Position numbers and translations under genes: made by a program. A DNA stretch of 64,000 bases. Source: Branchiostoma lanceolatum. Lineage: Eukaryota > Chordata > Leptocardii > Amphioxiformes > Branchiostomatidae. This document shows, piece by piece, positions 47,661-59,236 of the stretch. Position 1 is the first letter of the stretch. Each line of letters starts with the position of its first letter. The DNA lies in the NCBI RefSeq assembly GCF_035083965.1, contig NC_089736.1, forward strand, positions 12,362,207 to 12,426,206, given 5' to 3'. The notes beneath the pieces are model-generated. The model made no database searches, was not told where the DNA came from, and was given only the letters and a program-made list of their open reading frames with translations.

Positions 47661-47760
47661 TTCTGAGAAGCTTGACCTGGTGTTATAAAATCAGATAGCA
47701 TCTTCCCACATGTACCAGTGGGCCATGACTATCACTGCACACACTTTGGTAAAAATTGTA
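47661..47760 (-). pseudogene. degraded copy of the C-type lectin terminal exon
   Basis: The plus strand GAGAAGCTTGACC through CCACATGTACCAGTGGGCC aligns with the inverse of the functional lectin exon (GAGGAGCTTGGCAGATGTAC through CCACATAGGAGTACCAGTTG). Indels destroy the frame. A better-preserved sister copy is at 63721-63830. Confidence 0.45.
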
Positions 47761-49013
47761 AAAACCTTGTCTTGATTTGAGACATGATATGATAATAAAC
47801 TTTTTCATACAAAGTGTCCAAATTAAGTACAAAAGACCAGACTAAACTACAGCTACATTGATTTTATTTTGAAATTAAGAAATGGCCACGCTAGCCAGAT
47901 AACATAAAAAATAAACACTGTTCTGTCAACTCTTAAAACAAATTCGCCGGGAACCTTTAAGTTAAACCAGCAAGTAAAAAAAAACGAAAATCTAAAGAGA
48001 TCTACTAATTCAGTATCAGTAATTCCTGGCGTAAACACGCATCAGATATCCAGGGGTTCAAGATATTCTTTGGAATCATCGACTCGATAGCACCGCTTAG
48101 CTTTTTCATTGAGGCGGTTTTAGGGAATCATGGGGGTTTATGTTATGAAATTCCATGCTACAACAAGCCATCAACGTGATATCGGTATTTTTAACATAAA
48201 CTACTGAACACATGATCCCACTCGCACTGGTGAACAAAACATGGTCATTTTATAGGGCTTATACACTGACAGGTACATATTTATTTGGCAAAGATAATTC
48301 TGTGGTTTACCCCCACAAAAAAAACTAAACACAGTCCCAGTACAGTGTCGTTTACTATGGCAGTATTAATTCCAACTTTGTAAAATACGCATGTCAAAAT
48401 ATGGATATGGTTTATCTAACCACAGAAATCACAAAATTTGGGCAATCATAAGAGCCTGACCCCCTGTACATACGCCTTGGAGTTTGTAAATGTTCTAATG
48501 GGACTGGTCCATTTTTGCAATGGGGGTGATTTGGGAATAGTCTTTATCTGCGTGGAGAATAGATTTGGGGTTCAGATATTCACTTCAATGTCTTCTTACC
48601 TCAAAGTAGTTATACGTTAAGGCATAAATAATGTTTGCAAGCAAACCTTCATACTAGTTTAGTACATAGATGTATGCATGGTACAAACTTCAGGAGGTAT
48701 GTACAGGGGGGTTAATATTGAAAAAATTACAAAATGTTTACATTTTTGTATTCAGAACCGCCCCCATATTTCTAGGTGCATATTTTAGCAAAAACTGCAC
48801 TTTTGTGAAGTAGTGCCTCTTCCTACTTTTACCACGGAAATCTGGTCGTAAAAAGCTTGACAGATGTACATAATAGCAGGCCAACAAACATTACCAGTAG
48901 TTATAACATTAACTTAACACACGATTCAGCTCGTACTATTGAGCAGAATATCAGCATTCTATTATCTTGTAACATGTATACTCGGCAAAAACAATTCCTT
49001 TGCTTTACTTCCC

Positions 49014-49196
49014 CTAGGGAGAGAAAACGCCTTTGCTTTTCCGTGGTATTTTAGAGTGAGGAGCTTGGCAGATGTACCTGTTGTTGTAGGAGCATGAGGT
49101 ATCGTCCCACATAGGAGTACCAGTTGTTGCCCAGTACTGCGCACAGATGTATCTAGCAACCAACCATGATGTCTCTGGCTGTCCTGGAGCCCATCC
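49014..49196 (-). CDS. C-type lectin domain exon, second half, with stop
   Basis: Opens [11 protein letters not shown] and continues to [20 protein letters not shown] before a basic tail and TAG at 49014-49016. The long-loop sugar motif reads QPE rather than EPN (mannose) or QPD (galactose), and the WND motif reads WDD. Calcium site 2 may be altered, so sugar binding is uncertain while the fold is clear. Confidence 0.9.
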   Translation of the reverse strand, partial: GWAPGQPETSWLVARYICAQYWATTGTPMWDDTSCSYNNRYICQAPHSKIPRKSKGVFSP

Positions 49197-52100
49197 CTAA
49201 CCCAAAACAATAATTTTGTTTTAATTTTCAACAGCGTAAGACCCTAAATGATAAAAGGGAAAATAGCGATGTCTGTAATTTAAAGAGGGCGATGTATAAA
49301 GTTTTAAGAAGATGGTGTTTGCAGTTAGCTATAGGAAACACTGATTGTATCTTTCCTCTCAACGACTCTTAACCAGCCTCATACTGAGAATGTTACTGTA
49401 CCTTGTAGTCGGTAAGGCTGGATTCATCTTCCCATTTCCAGGCTATGTGTCTCCTCTTCAAACCAATCCAGTAGGTAAAATCCTTTCCAGACTTGCTGAT
49501 CAGGTTTCTAAGAGCGACGTCCAACGTCTTCGTCTTGGGCATGGCAAGCGTGGCTCCCTCTTTTTTACAGGCTCTCTTGGCGTCATTGTAGTTCTTTTCG
49601 TCAAAATGAACCCGGATGCAGGTTTGGGCAAGTACTAGTAGTTGGTAGCCATTTCTACACACAACTGACACAGTCACATAAGACTTTTGATCATTTTTTA
49701 TTGATTTAATCTATTCTTATTGAATTTATGTATCTGTATTGTATAGCCAGAGTGGTAGTGTCATCAGGAAAAATTGACAGATTTTAGAAAAGTTCCAATA
49801 ACATATCTTTTTAGAGATATAAAAAAAGGAGCTATGTCCAGTATCAGGGTGAAGTGCACGAAGTTAGGGTGTACGAAGTTGTACGAAGTTGTACGAAGTT
49901 GTACGAAGTTAAAGCCGTTTCCTACTGGCTTTGAGGCTATATCGGGAGTCACAGATGACGTCAAATCGTTTATTGGATGACGTAATCTAACTTCGTACAG
50001 TAGGCAGGGTAGGGTGTCAAGTGTACGAAGTTGTCCGAAGTTGTGCAAAGTTACGTGACGTCATCTAACTTCGTACAGTAGGCAGGGTAGGGTGGCAAGT
50101 GTACGAAGTTGTCCGAAGTTGTGCAAAGTAACGTGACGTCAGCAAACTTCGTACAGTAGGCAGGGTAGGGTGGCATGTGTACGAAGTTGTCCGAAGTTGT
50201 GCAAAGTTATGTGACGTCATCTAACTTCGTACAGTAGGCAGGGTAGGGTGGAAAATGTACGAAGTTGTCCGAAGTTGTGCAAAGTTACGTGACGTCATCT
50301 AACTTCGTACAGTAGGCAGGGTAGGGTGGAAAATGTCCGAAGTTGTCCGAAGTTGTGCAAAGTTACGTGACGTCATCTAACTTCGTACAGTAGGCAGGGT
50401 AGGGTGGAAAATGTACGAAGTTGTCCGAAGTTGTGCAAAGTTACGTGACGTCATTTAACTTCGTACAGTAGGCAGGGTAGGGTGGCATGTGTACGAAGTT
50501 GTCCGAAGTTGTGCAAAGTAACGTGACGTCAGCAAACTGCGTACAGTAGGCAGGGTAGGGCGGCATGTGTACGAAGTTGTCCAAAGTTACTTAATACATA
50601 GTAAAAACTTATATATATGTAAATATGATACACACCACTCACGCATATAAACAAATAAAATATAGATGCACATAAATCATCACAAAAACAATGTTCATGC
50701 ATTGTAAAAAATTCATTTATTTTAGTTTAGTTAGTTTTATTTAAGTCTTTTAGTCTTTTATTTCTCCTCCTAAAGTTCGCTAAAACAATGCACACAAAAT
50801 AATTTAAGTTCACTCTTACTATTATACTTCCATTTTTTACGTCACTTCTAAATACAAGTACCTGAAAACATCTCCCATATCTATTTAAAAACTACATGTA
50901 TTGCATTCTTCTTTCACTACTTTGTATCATAACTTCGGACAACTTCGTACACCACCCGGCTGACTGTCCAAAGTTAGGATGACGTCATAACTTCGGACAA
51001 CTTCGGACAACTTCGTACACCACCCGGCTGACTGTCCAAAGTTAGGATGACGTCATGGTTAGGGTGACGTCATAACTTCGGACAATTTCGTACAACTTCG
51101 TACACCACCCGGCTGACTGTCCAAAGTTAGGATGACGTCATAACTTAGGACAACTTCGGACAACTTCGGACAACTTCGGACATCTAACTTAACTTAGGAC
51201 AACTTCGTGCATTTCACCCTGATACTGGACATGGGTGAAAAAAAGCATTTCTAAATCAATTATTAAAAGATGAAACATCTTAAAAGATGTTTTCGTTGGT
51301 AGCTAACAGTCGAAATGTGCTATCAAGTGATTTTGAGCACCCACTAATAACCATTCTATCACACAACATGAAAAAAAAATCAAATCAACATAGGAAGATA
51401 TCATTGAAACTTAAATGTAAAAAATGTGGACAGTTGCATTATCATCATTTATCATCATTTATCATCATTTATCATTATCATTATTATGACGTAGGTACAA
51501 GAGAAAATGTCACCACAAGTGGACTAAGAATGACGCATCTCTATCGTAGCTGCCTTTCATTTCCTTTTTTTCTTTTGGGAATTACAAAAGTAATGTTGTA
51601 GTAGTTCCTATAAAAGGTTTGCGGAAGCCAGGATCAAATATGGGTCTAACGGGATGCACTCTTCTTTTTTTGGAGCTCTACTGTAATGCTTTAAAAAGTT
51701 TTGGTATAGAATAGGATTTAAAAGTCCGCTTGCGGATTTTGTATTTCCTACTAATAGGCAAAATAATCGATTCCCAAACAAGCATTCCTGTTACATAGCA
51801 AGAATTCCTGTTACATAGCAGTCCCAACGTTATGTGCTGTGATTGGTGGCATATGGGAACAGACTGACAATTTGCTCTGTTATTATAGCTTATGTCATTA
51901 AATCAGTGACATTTCAATGGTAATGACGAAAGGTGTTTAATGTGACCTGAAATGTACCCACTAACTACTGTAAATGCAGAAATTTTCGCACTGGTTTTAT
52001 ATTCGTTGTTTTCGCGGTGACCGTTTCACCGCGAACTTAAAACCACCGCGAACGTTTTTTTCCAAAACTGTAGCAGTATTTGACTATAGCACTGCCGCAA

Positions 52101-55100
52101 ACTTAAAACTACCGCGAACACTCCATTTTCGCCGTAGCGCGAAATAAAAACCACGCAAACTTAAAAGCATTTACAGATTAGCTGGTTTATCATGGAACTA
52201 ATAAACATTACATCAATAAAAGGCTCAATTTTGAAATTGATAACTAAACCTGAAAATATTTTATTCCACAAATTTGTCAGCAAACTAGCATTGCATGCAT
52301 TGGTTGTTACAGATTTGAAGTTTTAGCATTTACACTGGATTTAAATCTAGATTTTCGTCAGAAATTACCTCTGCATGTAGGTGATCCTCCGCTCCAAGTC
52401 CCACCAGACTGACAGGTAAGAGTAGAAGTACCGACCAGCTTGTATCCTGGGTCACACGTGAAGGTGTCCACGTCTCTGTAGGAGTTGGAGCCAGTCACGG
52501 CACCATTTGGTGGGGGTGTCAGATTGGTACAGCGCACAGCTGTACATGGTAACAAACATGACATCCTCGAGTTATAAAACATTTCAAATACATTGATGCC
52601 ATTTCTTAGCTTTGTACAAGTTCAGTTTAGTTTGAAGTGCTCAATCATAGATGAATACGTTGATGAAGGTAATGAATTGAATCCAAGTAATAAGATATAC
52701 CAAAAATAGTTACTCAAGCAACTGGATAAGATTTTGAAATTTTTATCCAGTTGATTGAGTAACTATTTTTGGTGCATAGATGAATAAAAAGTCGAAGTCT
52801 GGTCGATGGAATTCAAAGGCCAAACAACGCGTAGAGAAAGCATCCCCAGGGACAACACGGTACAACTTCGGCATTCTCTTTTAACATAACATCCAGGTAT
52901 CAATATTTAACGAATTACGCGTATGTCACCTGATTCATTCAAGAATATCTATTTAGCACTTTTATAGAAAACAAATGCAGGAATCCTAATCTACTCGTGG
53001 AGTCGTGCAGTGTAACGGCAGGATTTTCGACACTGAACACAGGGGTCCCGGGTTTGAATCCCCTGGCGCCACTGGAAAAAAAGCACTTTCCACGATTTTC
53101 CCCACTTTCCACCCAAGTGTAAAACACGGGTACATTAATGTGTGTGGGTCACGACATCAGCAATAGCTGCCTGTGTCCCACGTGTATTGCACTGTTGCAA
53201 TTCCAATAAAATCCAAAACAAAATCTAATCTAGCATGGATACCATTTGATATGCACTTTTCCATACACTAAAACTACAAAAAATATGAAAGCCTTATAAT
53301 GTACCTTGGCAAGTAGGTACACTGCCACTCCATTTACCGTCATCCTGGCACCAGATGGTCTTCTCACCTACAAGTTTGTACCCGAGGTTACAGGTAAAGG
53401 AGATCACTCGGTAGGAGCTAGCACCATCCTTGTCGCCATTGACTGGAGGTATCAGCGTCGGACATTGTGCGACTGAAACAGAAATCAGAGGAAATGGCAA
53501 CATTTTATAGGATAAGATTCAATCTGGCAAGGAGTTCGATTTAAAAGTCCACAAAGAAACAAGAGACCAGAGACCTCATATCTCCATGAACTAGCCTGAT
53601 TATGCAAATCACATTACATTTACATAATCTATACTTGGTCATGTATACCTTTAACTGATTTAAACATGTCGTAATACTGACAGTCCAACCATCTATCACT
53701 TAGATGGATTTAACCGCTTTTGCATTAATCATGCTAATTAGGCATTTATTTGCATAATTGGTTTCTATGAATTACCTGCATATCAAATGTCATGGAAATC
53801 CACCATTCCTTATTCTCCTTGGAAAAATTTTAACAAAAACACCCCTGCAGTTCCATAGCAAGCACCTAGGGGGCGGGGGCAAGCCCACACCACTTCTTCC
53901 TCAAATCACAAGCTATCTATCCGGAAACACACACACACACACACAAGCACACAACAAAAACTATACATGTCTATTTTTATGGAGATAAATACGGTATTAC
54001 GCATATGGGAAATGACCTTTTAATTAAGGTAGATGGAAGAAAATCATGGACCAGCAGAACACTGGGTTTTATTTACGCTTAAACGTTCAGACCTTACCAT
54101 TACAGACAGGCACTTCACAAATGTCCCATCTGATGTCAGGGTCTGTGGTGTAGCACCATACTCCGGGTTCGCCGTCGGGATTCCGGCAGTAGTTCTCCAC
54201 CAGTCCGGATGACGGATTATTAGCTGGTGTCCTGTCGTGGTTATGAGGTGTCTGACTGTCCCAGCGCTGACATGTCAGGCCTGTTCTGGTCACAGAGATC
54301 GCCCCTCGGAAGAATGCACCTTTCTCCTGATAACATTCCACTAATCCAGATGAACAAGAAAGAAAAAAGACAATACGCATGAGTCAGGCAGGGATGATTA
54401 CCGTTTTAAATTTAGTTGATCAAAAAATGAAGGACTATTCCAAAAGAAGAGGAAAGAAGCTGCAACGCAGAAGCAGTACGTCTCCATATAAGAAAGGTTG
54501 CACATTTTTTATGATAGCTTTCTAAATTACTAACTACATTGAAATAACCCACCTTTTCCACAGGTCTGTCCAGTCCATCCAGGTGAGCAGGTACATTTGT
54601 AGCTGCCATCTTGGTTCACACAGGTCCCATGTTGACATGGCTTACTGGTGCAGTCATTGATGTCTGTATGTTAGACAAAGGAAAGCATTGAACTAATGGC
54701 ATTTGAATGCTTGACAGTTGAAATAGCTCCAAACCGTTTTAAATTAGTTGGTCAAAAACAAAAGACTATTAAGTCGAAAAGAAGAGGAAAGAAGCTGTAA
54801 CTGAGAAACAGTACGTCTCCATATAAGAAAGGTTGCACATGTTTTATGATATATTTCTGAAATTATAACTACATTAAAATAATCCACCTTGTCCACAGTT
54901 CTGTCCAGTCCATCCAGGGTAGCAGGTGCATGTGTAGCCGCCATCTTGGTTCACACAGGTCCCATGTTTACAAGGTTTACTGGTGCACTCATTGATGTCT
55001 GAATGTTGGAAAAAGTAAACGATTGAACTAATGGTATTGGAATGCTTAACACTTGAAAAAGCTCCAGGCCGTTATAAATCAGTTGGTCAAAAAATGAAGG

Positions 55101-58100
55101 ACTATTCGAAAAGCAGAGGAACAAAACTGCAATGCAGAAGCAGTACATCTCAAAATAAAAAAAGGTTGCACACTTTAATGATAGCATTCTAAATTTAGTA
55201 ACTACATCAAAGTAACCCACCCTGTCCACAGTTCTGTCCAGTCCATCCAGGTGAGCAGGTACAGCTGTAGCCGCCATCTTGGTTCACACAGGTCCCATGT
55301 TGACATGGTTTACTGGTGCACTCATGTATGTCTGTATGTTAGAAAAAGTAAACGATATGGCTTCTGAATGCTAAACACTTGAAATTGCTCCAGGCCGTTT
55401 TAAATGAGTTGGTCAAAAATGAAGGACTATTTGAAAAGAAGAGGAAAGAAGCTGCAACGCAGAAGCAGTACGTCTCCATATAAGAAAGGTTGCGCATTTT
55501 TATGATATCTTTCTGAATTTATAACTACGTTAAAATAATCCACCTTGCCCACAGTTCTGTCTAGTCCATCCAGGTGAGCAGGAACATTGATAGCCGCCAT
55601 CTTGGTGCACACAGGTCCCATGTTGACATGGTTTGTTGGTGCACTCATTGATGTCTGAATGTTAGACAAGGGTAAACGATTGAACCATAAGCATCAGAAT
55701 GAAAAGCAATTGTATTTTAAGTTAGTTGATACAGAAATGAAAGATTATTAAAAAAGCAGAGAAAAGAAACTGCAATGCAGAAGATCTAACGAAAGGTTGC
55801 ACATTTTGATGATAGCATTCTACATTTAGTAACTACATTAAAATAACTCACCTTGTCCGCAGCTCTGTCCAGTCCATCCAGGTGAGCAGGTACATTTGTA
55901 GCCGCCACCTTGGTTCACACAGGTCCCATGTTGACATGGTTTGCTGGTGCACTCATTGATGTCTGAATGTTGGACAAAGTAAATTGTTGAACTGATATCA
56001 TATGAATATAATTCCAAACCGTTTCAAGTCAGTTGGTCAAAAAAAGAAGGACTGTTTTGAAAAAGAGAGAAAAGAACCCACAGTGCAGAATGAGTACGTC
56101 TTCACACCAGAAAAGTTGCATATTTTGATGATAGCATTCTCAATTAGTAACTACATTAAAGTAACCCACCCTGTCCACAGTTCTGTCCAGTCCATCCAGG
56201 TGAGCAGGTACAGTTGTAGCCGCCATCTTGGTTCACACAGGTCCCATGCTTACATGGTTTCTTCATACACCCATTTACGTCTGAGAAATTTTAGATACAG
56301 AAATATGATGTTTAAAATATCCAACTTATCCTGATGTCGTTTGTCTACCTTTGTCAATGAAAATTATTTGCCTTTGTGTCCAGGAGTATCATGTTATCAG
56401 CTTATTACAGCTTATTACAGCCATTTGACACCTCCATCCTTGCCTTTGGACGGACAAAAGGCAAGAAAAAGAGCGAAATGGTGAATGAAACAGAAAAAGA
56501 GAGAAATAGTGAATGAAAAGAGGAGTGAAAAGAAGAGTGAAGAAGGAAAAACAGAAATAAAACGAAAGAAAGATGTACATGCATGGCTGTACTTGAGGGT
56601 TGTTGCTACACACGTTTTGTATTGGCATGCCAGAATTGTATTACTAAGCTCCTATTTAAGTAACCTCTGATAACAATGAATTATATTAACTATATATATC
56701 ATCAAGGACCAATGATTCTGACAACATTACCTACCTGTGATTGACACAGGTACGACGGTTGTTGGTAAGGCAGTTGTCAACGGTTCTGTTGGTTGTGGTC
56801 CAGTGGGCGAGGTCGAATAACGGACACCCAGGGTGCGTTCCTTGTAGGATGCTATAAGCCATGGAGGGTCTTCCTTTTTAAGAATCTTCCCGCCCTTTGC
56901 GTATCCTTGATTGCCTGAATCACATGTCACCTACAAAAAGTACACAATGCACTCATGTTACGTTTTAAGGCAATATAACCTTGGATAGGGTCACATTATA
57001 AGCGTGAACAAACGACTGCTCCTACTATTAGTATGAATATTTATATGCTTTGGTTATGGACATTTCTGATACGTCAACTGTTTCACAGCAGATGAAGAAA
57101 AAAACACCTAATTTTTGGCCGTGTCTACTGTAAGATACCTTCTTCAGGTTAAAATAATGCAGTCAGTGAAGACCTTATAAAAAATCCCCAAGCAGATGTA
57201 AGGTACGTCTTGCTTTTAGCCCGTATTGCCTCATTTTGCTTGTCCATTGGGGTCTAGGGGAGTCTATGAGATAAAAACGCGAGCCACGTTCAAGAAGGAC
57301 GGAGATATCTTACGAGCACTTGTCACCAACAAAGTGTCAATAGCTAAACTACCATCTCATAGGAATTCATTTTTAAAAAAAACGAGGTACAAATTCAGGA
57401 AGTTCTCCTGCAGTACCAAGGAACGCCACCATGGAGCCCAAAATCATTTGTTCATGTTATAATTGTTATGTTCATTGTTATGACATGAACACAAATCATA
57501 ACAATTTATATACAGCTTCTTGAGTTATACACAAACCCCGTTGCACCGTTAAACTGATGCCAACGCTACGAAAAACATTTTAACTGTTCGGGCAAAGGTA
57601 ATGAATGAATCCCACCTTCCTTCCCGGTATGAGATGAGTCGCCATGACTGCAGCGGTGATCAGCATCCCCACCCCCACAGCCAGCAGCACTCCGCTCAAC
57701 GTGAACCAGAACACCGAACATTTCTTCATCCTCCTCACACGTTCTAAGTCAAGATAAAGAACGGTATGCCTAAACACCTCACCCACACTCATCCGAACTC
57801 ACCCGAATCTAATATGAAGTGTACACGAGGCAAGGACTTTATGTAATTCTTTGAATATATTTTCTATGCAATTATGATTAAAAGTATTTTTAGTTTTGGT
57901 CATGTTACCCCGCTCATTCCAAGAAGAGAAAGAATGTCCGTCCGCCATATTGGATTCTCATTGTTGTGGAACGTAAAACATTATAAAGTTTGCACTTTTC
58001 AAATTGTAACCATGTTTACTGGTTGTCTTGTAAATTGTTGTTTTTTCGCTTTTTTTGTACAGGTCTTTATGATTGAAATGTAAGGTATAACTGGGTTTCT

Positions 58101-59140
58101 GGCGTGAAGCGAGAACGAGACGTTTCCCACATAGTCCCACGACAGTTGCCATAGTTACTAAGCTATCTGTCTGACACTATCTGTCTGGTCCCCGCACACG
58201 AGGTATTTACTCATTCTAACGCCAGCCCCTGGTCGGGCCGCACAGACTTTCCCAAAGCCCAATCCCGCGAACAGAACACTTGACAAAGAAAAATATTGCA
58301 AATTGGTCTGTGGGCATGGTTTTATAATATCAAACCTTACATAACTGTCAATAGCCCGCGACATCTTTTGAAAACCTTAATTGCTCTTCTTCGTGAACAG
58401 CTACATCAAACGTTCCTACTCATTTCTTTGATTTCAAGAAAACGTATCTTAGATTAAATTGCAATGTGCATTGCTGCTTTCTGCCCAGTATTTAAGCAAT
58501 TAGCACCTTACAGCACTACATGACACCGAGGTTTAGCTATAAATTTACAATAGCCGATTGTATCACGTCTGGTCTGGTTTCAAACACATACGCAACTAGA
58601 GTTCGGCGATCCTATACGTTCGCCGAATGGATAAATCTAGGTAAAGATTTATCCCCAGAAGACCCATCTTCGAAGTTGACCTTCCTTACCCCGATTTCCA
58701 ACAACCTACTAAATTTCATCACGATCCATTAAATTTCTCTCGAGTTATGCCACCAACAAACAAACCGACAGACACAAAAGGTTCACTGCAGCACCAAAGA
58801 ACCCACCAGAAGACCCATCTTCGAACTTGACCTTTGTAATCCCAACAGAAACTTACCTACGAAAAATCACCAACATCCGTCTATGGCATCAAGAGTTATA
58901 TTGCCAACTCCACAAATCCTGACCAAAAATATACCCTTCTGCCTATGGCGAAGGCAAAAATGTACATGACATTTCGAGGGTTAACAGTGTAATAACTTGT
59001 AACGTACCTCGAGCTCTGTTGCCAACGCCTTTGTCTGCAGGTTGTTTGCCTCTGTTGTTGTCTTTTCTTTTGCGGCCGCGGTCGGAGGGCGACTCTTTCT
59101 TGACCCCTCGACCAGTAGATTCTCGATCGCGGTCATCCAT
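49014..59140 (-). CDS. type II membrane receptor: EGF x6, kringle, sushi x2, C-type lectin
   Basis: Fourteen coding exons on the minus strand, 5' to 3': 59140-59008, 57743-57616, 56930-56735, 56280-56170, 55962-55852, 55654-55544, 55331-55221, 54998-54888, 54663-54553, 54340-54098, 53472-53305, 52539-52369, 49664-49402, 49196-49014. They total 2151 nt (716 codons plus TAG) and every junction is in phase; all module borders are phase 1, the classic shuffled arrangement. The start ATG at 59140 has an in-frame TGA 12 nt upstream. There is no signal peptide; a basic cytosolic tail precedes one membrane span, so the C-terminal lectin is outside the cell. By family knowledge this is a glycan- and protein-binding cell-surface receptor. 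The exact module order is not one I can match to a named vertebrate gene. Confidence 0.87.
49402..49664 (-). CDS. C-type lectin domain exon, first half
   Basis: Begins VCRNGYQ, runs through a helix region [19 protein letters not shown] and the core motif [18 protein letters not shown], and ends in DYK at a phase-0 donor. WIGL is the hallmark strand of the CTLD fold. Start phase 1 fits the preceding sushi exon. Confidence 0.9.
49834..51232. mobile_element. fold-back transposon with repeat-built arms
   Basis: A 1399-bp intronic element. The 32-nt ends ATGTCCAGTATCAGGGTGAA... are inverse copies with one mismatch. The left arm is eight copies of a 78-bp unit (start points 49989, 50067, 50145, 50223 and so on) built from GAAGTTGTCCGAAGTTGTGC and GTACAGTAGGCAGGGTAGGG. 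The right arm has about three shorter units in opposite orientation (AACTTCGGACAACTTCG, ACACCACCCGGCTGACTG). The AT-rich centre (50600-50930) is unrelated. There is no transposase and no sure target duplication. Confidence 0.75.
51438..51490. repeat. ATCATTT short tandem repeat
   Basis: Several TATCATCATT units in a row in the intron downstream of the fold-back element. Confidence 0.75.
51968..52176. mobile_element. MITE with CTGTAAATGC termini, copy 1
   Basis: A 209-bp element with terminal inverted repeats CTGTAAATGC / GCATTTACAG and internal CGCGAACTTAAAACCACCGC strings. It is homologous along its whole length to copy 2 at 59237-59442. The target duplication is not clear. Confidence 0.7.
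52369..52539 (-). CDS. sushi (CCP) domain 2 exon
   Basis: A 171-nt phase 1-1 exon with [39 protein letters not shown]. It is very similar to domain 1, so probably a local duplication. Asn in RCTNLT sits in an N-glycosylation sequon. Confidence 0.92.
52990..53225 (+). mobile_element. tRNA-derived SINE, second family
   Basis: The head has a B-box GGGTTTGAATCCC about 60 nt from the start and a possible A-box (TCGTGCAGTG). The body AAAGCACTTTCCACGATTTT does not match the 20585 family well. The 3' end is A-rich. It lies between the two sushi exons. Confidence 0.55.
53305..53472 (-). CDS. sushi (CCP) domain 1 exon
   Basis: A 168-nt phase 1-1 exon with four cysteines and the features [23 protein letters not shown] and WSGSVPTC. 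It is typical of complement control modules, which mediate protein-protein contacts. Confidence 0.92.
54098..54340 (-). CDS. kringle domain exon
   Basis: One 243-nt phase 1-1 exon encodes a complete kringle: six cysteines in the right order, with [11 protein letters not shown] near the middle and [18 protein letters not shown], then [10 protein letters not shown]. Lysine-binding kringles use a D-x-D/E pair with aromatic residues; the TTDPDIRW region keeps two acidic residues, so ligand binding is possible. Confidence 0.92.
54553..56280 (-). CDS. six tandem calcium-binding EGF exons
   Basis: Exons 56280-56170, 55962-55852, 55654-55544, 55331-55221, 54998-54888 and 54663-54553 are each exactly 111 nt, phase 1-1, one EGF domain with six cysteines. 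Five open with D-I-x-(E/D)-C and the most N-terminal with DVNGC. C-V-(N/H)-x4-Y-x-C fits the cbEGF pattern and, where Asn or Asp is present, the beta-hydroxylation consensus. Four domains have CTSKPC, the C-x-S-x-P-C site for O-glucose. The introns between them are also homologous, so exon and intron were duplicated together in steps of 308-335 bp. Confidence 0.9.
56735..56930 (-). CDS. receptor exon 3: membrane-proximal stalk
   Basis: After [14 protein letters not shown] and [15 protein letters not shown] comes a Thr/Pro-rich tail ([20 protein letters not shown]) typical of an O-glycosylated stalk. A single cysteine could form an inter-chain disulfide. The exon enters in phase 0 and ends in phase 1, opening the phase-1 module series. 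Confidence 0.8.
57616..57743 (-). CDS. receptor exon 2: transmembrane segment
   Basis: RVRRMKK precedes a hydrophobic stretch of about 27 residues containing [20 protein letters not shown], followed by HLIPGRK. The positive residues on the N-terminal side support a type II orientation. The Gly-x3-Gly-like spacing could favour helix pairing. Confidence 0.85.
58580..58800. other. probable repeat-derived intron sequence
   Basis: The string TTTCATCACGATCCATTAAA followed by TCTCGAGTTATGCCACCAAC and ACAAACAAACCGACAGACAC is a pattern I associate with dispersed repeats of marine invertebrates. No family name is claimed. It lies in the first intron of the receptor gene. Confidence 0.3.
59008..59140 (-). 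CDS. receptor exon 1: basic cytoplasmic tail
   Basis: The exon encodes 44 residues starting [12 protein letters not shown] and containing the basic, Ser-containing stretch [18 protein letters not shown]. It could carry phosphorylation sites; no ITAM or ITIM tyrosine motif is present (the segment has no Tyr). The donor is at 59007, phase 1. Confidence 0.8.
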
Positions 59141-59236
59141 GGGAAATCTTCAAAGTCAACTGGGAAATGAACAATAAAATACATACTAGAGATACCAGAA
59201 TATTCAGGACTCGACATTAGCAAGAAAGCAAAGATA

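Larger units (their letters stand above)
46210..49013. other. non-coding block with tRNA gene and duplicated sequence
   Basis: Apart from the tRNA gene and a (CT)n(AT)n microsatellite at 46380-46465, no gene was found. From about 46889 to 48050 the sequence is a diverged direct copy of about 62337 to the window end. At 47661-47750 it includes a degraded match to the last C-type lectin exon of the minus-strand gene. Confidence 0.55.

Noticed and set aside
49989..50612. Possible CRISPR array or phage-like repeats
   Set aside because: The 78-bp units are contiguous without spacers and form one arm of a fold-back element.
58981..59223. Alternative start frame (80 codons) overlapping receptor exon 1
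   Set aside because: It is in a different frame from the one that splices in phase 1 to the transmembrane exon; the 59140 ATG frame has an upstream in-frame stop and joins correctly.
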